35,251 nucleotides of DNA from Leptospira biflexa (lineage in GTDB: Bacteria > Spirochaetota > Spirochaetia > Treponematales > Rectinemataceae): the NCBI GenBank assembly GCA_020721875.1, contig DYLX01000013.1:14846-50096 (forward strand). Reading direction: 5' to 3'. The notes under the pieces were generated by a model, which was given only the letters and a program-made list of their open reading frames with translations, did not search any database and was not told the DNA's origin. This document shows, piece by piece, positions 32,251-35,251 of this stretch; positions within the stretch are counted from its first letter, which is position 1; each line of letters opens with the position of its first letter. The position numbers were made by a program, and so were the translations under genes.

Positions 32251-33318
32251 TCAGTCCTTCCAGCCGAAGCGCTCTTTAAGAGCAATGAAGAACTTCGACC
32301 ACTCGGTGCGTGTCTCGAAGAAGGACTTCGTCGCCGAGAATCCGGACTCGAAGAGCGCGCGGTACTTCGCGTCGTCGGTTTGGATATTGAAATCGGTCGC
32401 CTCGATACCGCAGTCGTCAATGAAGACTGTTCTGGAGTAGTCCTTTTCTGTTTTGATGACGAGGTGTTCCTGGACTACGGAGATGCTCTCGAAGATGGCC
32501 TCCATGTGGTCGATTATGGACTTGATTGGTTTGTAACGCGACTTCTCGGGCGGCGTGTAGAGGAAGAAACCGAGCGTTTCTTCATTCGCGCCATCGGCGA
32601 GCTTGCGAGTATATTTTTTATCATCGAAAAGATTGACCGGGTAGTTCCACATAATGCCGCCATCGACGTAGAACTGCGGCTCTTCGGTGCCCGGGTATTG
32701 ATACTGAATAGCCTCGAAGTAGAAAGGAATCGACATAGAGATACGCACGGCGAGGGCAACCTCCATGTCGGGCGTCGTCTCGAACGAGAAGAGGCGAGGC
32801 GTACGATTCGTAACATCGGTACCCGTGATATACAGATCAAGAAAGCGCTGTTGGTCTCGGTGAAGCGCTGGATCGGCGAAATCGGCAAAGGTGTAGAACT
32901 CTTTTGTCACCTCAAAGCGTTCAGCAATGATCGATCTCAGCCACTGGTAGAAAAAATCGCTCGAGTACCAGCCCTTTTCCTGCAGTAGGCGAATCGAGCA
33001 CTGGAGGTTTTTGAAGATCGAGAGTTCGCGCGAGCGCTCGATAAGGGAGAGGATGCGCTTGTTGGCGATCGCGGGCACTCGCGAGTCATCTTCGGCGGGC
33101 ACTTTGCGGTAGTCAAGACTGTCGGCGAGTGCCTTGAAACGCGAAAAATCCGAGGGATAAAGACTGACGCCAAGCGCCGTAATCGCTCCCGCTGAGGTGC
33201 CGGCGACTCGCTCTATACTACTCATTATGCCACGCTCATACAGATATTTCAGGGCACCAATGTAGGCGATTCCCCGAACTCCGCCGCCTTTAAAGACAAG
33301 GTTGCGATATCGAACCAT
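32251..33318 (-). CDS. Patatin-like phospholipase
   Basis: A 355-residue serine hydrolase with a catalytic Ser-Asp dyad. The oxyanion motif FKGGGVRGIAYIGAL is at 9-23, the GTSAG nucleophile box has Ser42, and the catalytic Asp lies in FYVDGGIMW. These enzymes hydrolyse phospholipid or other acyl esters. There is no signal peptide, so it is cytoplasmic or injected. AAGGAG precedes the ATG. It lies 43 bases downstream of the tetR gene in the same direction, so the TetR may control it. The substrate is unknown. Confidence 0.93.
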   Translation of the reverse strand: MVRYRNLVFKGGGVRGIAYIGALKYLYERGIMSSIERVAGTSAGAITALGVSLYPSDFSRFKALADSLDYRKVPAEDDSRVPAIANKRILSLIERSRELSIFKNLQCSIRLLQEKGWYSSDFFYQWLRSIIAERFEVTKEFYTFADFADPALHRDQQRFLDLYITGTDVTNRTPRLFSFETTPDMEVALAVRISMSIPFYFEAIQYQYPGTEEPQFYVDGGIMWNYPVNLFDDKKYTRKLADGANEETLGFFLYTPPEKSRYKPIKSIIDHMEAIFESISVVQEHLVIKTEKDYSRTVFIDDCGIEATDFNIQTDDAKYRALFESGFSATKSFFETRTEWSKFFIALKERFGWKD

Positions 33319-33361
33319 ATCTGTCTCCTTGTATGAAGCAAGCGACGATACCGCGCGAACA

Positions 33362-34000
33362 TTATCCGCGCGAGCCCTGTGGGTTCACACCGAAGGTGAG
33401 CGCGGGAAGTACGAAACCGAAGAAAAAGCGCATTCCTTCTTTTCGAATGTCGATTTCGCCCTTCGAGATCGCCCAGTCGAGAAAAAAACCGCGCATGCAT
33501 CGGTTCATCCACCCGGCGAGCTCGATGGGATCGCCGGGGCGAATCTGCCCTGCGTTCTGGCCCTCAGAGATAATCCTTGAAACAATCTGAACAAGGGTAC
33601 GCTCTCGGTTGGGGAGTATTTTTTGCTCGTAAAATGTGGACATCTGATTGATATAGAGGATGGAGAGGGTGCGGAATCCGAGATTCCTGTGAATATAGTC
33701 GAGCTGATGCTTGGTGAATGCGATGAGTCGGCTTGACGCGTCCGGTTCACGCAGAATTGCGGCTTCCTTTTTTTCATAGAAGCCGTCGATAAGCCTGAAC
33801 TCTTCGATGATGATATCGCTCTTGGTCTGAAAGTAGGTGTAGAATGAACCTTTGGAGACGCCCGCTGAGGAGGTAATCTCATCGATCGAGACTTGATCGA
33901 AGCCCTTCTCGCGGAAAAGTGAGAGGGCGCTTTCGAGAATGCGCTTGCGCGTTTCGCGTGCCTGGAGTTTTCTTTTACTGAGAGGGGCCTGTTCTTCCAT
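33362..34000 (-). CDS. TetR/AcrR family transcriptional regulator
   Basis: A 212-residue repressor. The N-terminal helix-turn-helix domain (residues about 12-58) includes RKRILESALSLFREKGFDQ and ITSSAGVSKGSFYTYFQTKSDI. The C-terminal ligand-binding domain is mostly helical and of the usual length. Two promoters stand back to back between it and the divergent SDR gene, and the likely target region lies there. Patatin follows 43 bases downstream. Lipid or fatty-acid-related control is a guess from the SDR and patatin neighbours. Confidence 0.93.
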   Translation of the reverse strand: MEEQAPLSKRKLQARETRKRILESALSLFREKGFDQVSIDEITSSAGVSKGSFYTYFQTKSDIIIEEFRLIDGFYEKKEAAILREPDASSRLIAFTKHQLDYIHRNLGFRTLSILYINQMSTFYEQKILPNRERTLVQIVSRIISEGQNAGQIRPGDPIELAGWMNRCMRGFFLDWAISKGEIDIRKEGMRFFFGFVLPALTFGVNPQGSRG

Positions 34001-34020
34001 AGCGTGTGCTCTCGTATTTT

Positions 34021-34090
34021 AGGATAGCCGGATTTTCTTATACAGTCAATGAGAATTGTTGTTGACATGCATTAAAAGTCGTGTGAAAAT
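34021..34090. promoter_or_regulatory. Divergent promoters of tetR and the SDR gene
   Basis: For tetR on the reverse strand: TTGACT (34049-34044), a 17-base spacer and TATCCT (34026-34021). For the SDR on the plus strand: TTGACA (34062-34067), a 17-base spacer and GAAAAT (34085-34090). The two -35 boxes are 12 bases apart, forming an inverted repeat GTCAA/TTGAC. TetR bound here could control both genes. Confidence 0.55.
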
Positions 34091-34138
34091 AACCAGGTTC
34101 AATGACCGTAGTCAGTAAAAGTACGGAGGATCGATATT

Positions 34139-34936
34139 ATGAAACTGCAAGAGGTTGTTGCGGTGGTAACAGGCGGTGCGAGCGGCATCGGAGAGACTGT
34201 CGCGAAATATTTCGCGTCGCAGGGCGCAAGAGTGATGATTGGCGATGTGGCGCAGGAGAGCATCGACCGTGTAACCAGCGAAATCGCGGCGAGGGGCGGC
34301 ACTGTCGCGGGGCTCAAGACTGATGTGACGAAGGACGCCGATGTCGCGGCGCTCATGGACGCGGCGGTGGCCAAGTTCGGCGCGATCAATGTCGTGGTGC
34401 CCTGCGCGGGCATCATCCGCGATGGCGTGATGATCAACACCGACAAAGAAACCGGCAAGGTAAAGCGTGTTATGGAGTCGGACCAATTCCGCTCAGTGAT
34501 CGAAGTCAATCTCATCGGTTCCTTTATTACGCTCCGCGAGGCTGCGCGCCGCATGGTCGACCACAAGTGGCAGGGCGTGCTCTTTACGATTTCGAGCGTC
34601 AACAAAGTCGGTCAGGTCGGGCAGATCAACTATTCTTCGACCAAAGCCGCCGTGGCGATTTGGCCGCGCATTCTCGCGGGCGAATTCCAGATGAAGGGCA
34701 TCAAGGGCATCCGCGTAATGAGCATCGCGCCCGGGTATGTCGGCACGCCGATGGTGAAAGGCATGAACCAGGAAGCGCTCGCCGAGATCCTCAAGGATGT
34801 GCACATCGCGAGGCTCATTGAGCCCGAGGAAATCGCGCGTGCCATTGCGATGGTGGTGGAGAACGAAGCTTTCGATGGCACCTGCCTCGAGATCACAGGA
34901 GGCGTGACCTACGGTGCCAGGTCGATCGCGAAGTAA
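34139..34936 (+). CDS. Short-chain dehydrogenase/reductase (FabG-like)
   Basis: A 265-residue NAD(P)-dependent oxidoreductase. It has TGGASGIG (11-18) for cofactor binding, Asn124, Ser152/153, and Tyr165-x3-Lys169 as the catalytic set. The usual NNAG motif is changed to PCAG (88-91). A short Lys/Glu-rich stretch (about 102-117) is inserted after it. CGGAGGA lies 8 bases before the ATG. The substrate is unknown; a hydroxyacyl or sugar alcohol is typical. It is divergent from tetR and followed by two hairpins. Confidence 0.9.
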   Translation: MKLQEVVAVVTGGASGIGETVAKYFASQGARVMIGDVAQESIDRVTSEIAARGGTVAGLKTDVTKDADVAALMDAAVAKFGAINVVVPCAGIIRDGVMINTDKETGKVKRVMESDQFRSVIEVNLIGSFITLREAARRMVDHKWQGVLFTISSVNKVGQVGQINYSSTKAAVAIWPRILAGEFQMKGIKGIRVMSIAPGYVGTPMVKGMNQEALAEILKDVHIARLIEPEEIARAIAMVVENEAFDGTCLEITGGVTYGARSIAK

Positions 34937-34941
34937 GGTAC

Positions 34942-34968
34942 GCGGCCGCGCCCTCCGGGCGCGGCCGC
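34942..34968. terminator. Very GC-rich hairpin after the SDR gene
   Basis: A perfect 12-bp stem (GCGGCCGCGCCC with its complement) and a three-base loop, just after the stop. No T tract follows. It probably works with the next hairpin. Confidence 0.6.
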
Positions 34969-34991
34969 ATCGCGAATACGTGCCCAACTGT

Positions 34992-35022
34992 AAAGGGCCG
35001 CTCCAGCCGGAGCGGTCCTTTT
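34992..35022. terminator. Bidirectional intrinsic terminator
   Basis: Stem AAAGGGCCGCTCC (34992-35004) with GGAGCGGTCCTTT (35009-35021), a four-base loop, followed by T-rich sequence on the plus strand and, via the AAA, a short T run on the minus strand. It separates the SDR from the converging P5C dehydrogenase gene. Confidence 0.8.
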
Positions 35023-35044
35023 CCTTTTTAGAGCAATGCCGATC

Positions 35045-35251
35045 TTAATCCTCGCCCGTCATAAAGGGGTAGCGCCACGCTGCCGGCGGCGCGAAGTTCT
35101 CTTTAATCGCCACGGCGCTCACCCAGCGCAGCAGGTTGAGATAGCTACCGGCTTTGTCGTTTGTGCCCGAAGCACGCGCGCCACCAAAGGGCTGGCGCCC
35201 GACCACGGCACCCGTCGGCTTGTCGTTGATATAGAGGTTGCCCGCCGCATT
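35045..35251 (-). CDS. L-glutamate gamma-semialdehyde (P5C) dehydrogenase, C-terminal part
   Basis: The gene runs off the window edge, and only the last 68 codons are present on the reverse strand, ending at TAA (35047-35045). The segment [21 protein letters not shown], followed by [19 protein letters not shown], is the typical end of group 4 aldehyde dehydrogenases that oxidise glutamate semialdehyde (PruA/RocA type). SGTNDKAG is characteristic. Catalytic residues lie outside. The enzyme would act in proline or arginine breakdown. Confidence 0.85.
   Translation of the reverse strand, partial: NAAGNLYINDKPTGAVVGRQPFGGARASGTNDKAGSYLNLLRWVSAVAIKENFAPPAAWRYPFMTGED

Noticed and set aside
1..35251. 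CRISPR arrays, rRNA genes, and complete insertion sequences.
   Set aside because: No regularly spaced repeats, rRNA sequence, transposase or terminal inverted repeats were seen on either strand.

Overview
The window is a dense stretch of bacterial chromosome with moderately high GC. About 30 genes sit in short, tightly packed operons, often with ATGA or TAATG stop/start overlaps. Gene content (LysM/SLT lytic transglycosylase beside a TPR lipoprotein, a large periplasmic TPR protein, a TIGR02757/DUF2400 protein, formate-THF ligase, PduL, a Liv-type ABC importer, a tRNA without encoded CCA) fits a fermentative anaerobe. My best guess is a Treponema-like spirochaete. That rests on general resemblance only, with no marker gene in view.

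Layout. 1-8.1 kb: galE-M20 peptidase; convergent lytic transglycosylase and TPR lipoprotein; a divergent secreted TPR protein followed by a DUF2400 protein carrying an unusual Asp-Thr repeat insert. 8.1-9.9 kb: tRNA-Pro(GGG), then an AT-rich accessory patch with an orphan RHH antitoxin, a VapBC-type toxin-antitoxin pair and about 600 bp of unassigned sequence. 9.9-24.2 kb: a catabolic block containing a CoA-acylating aldehyde dehydrogenase, class III aminotransferase, ketopantoate reductase family protein, M20 amidohydrolase, complete LivGFHMK-type importer and PduL. It continues with a divergent P1/S58 aminopeptidase, ketopantoate hydroxymethyltransferase (PanB) and formate-THF ligase (Fhs). 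24.3-27.1 kb: a decaying arabinose locus (araA with a large in-frame internal deletion, intact araB, and only the last codons of a sugar ABC ATPase) that runs directly into a 5'-truncated cyclophilin gene. 27.1-35.25 kb: mostly reverse-strand housekeeping and accessory genes (VOC protein, MscS plus DUF432, class V aminotransferase, DUF134-NifX fusion plus Mrp ATPase, patatin, TetR), a divergent SDR, and the 3' end of a P5C-dehydrogenase-like gene at the edge.

The most interesting hypothesis concerns the 9.9-24.2 kb block. Together its enzymes could ferment pantothenate, or a pantoyl/beta-alanyl compound. The importer brings it in and the M20 enzyme releases beta-alanine and pantoate. The aminotransferase makes malonate semialdehyde, the acylating dehydrogenase makes an acyl-CoA, and PduL makes an acyl phosphate. 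PanE and PanB, run in reverse, turn pantoate into 2-ketoisovalerate plus methylene-THF, and Fhs run in reverse recovers ATP and formate. PanC and PanD, expected in a biosynthetic cluster, are absent. The gene identities are well supported. The pathway direction and substrate are inference. I know of no described pathway that degrades pantoate by PanE/PanB reversal.
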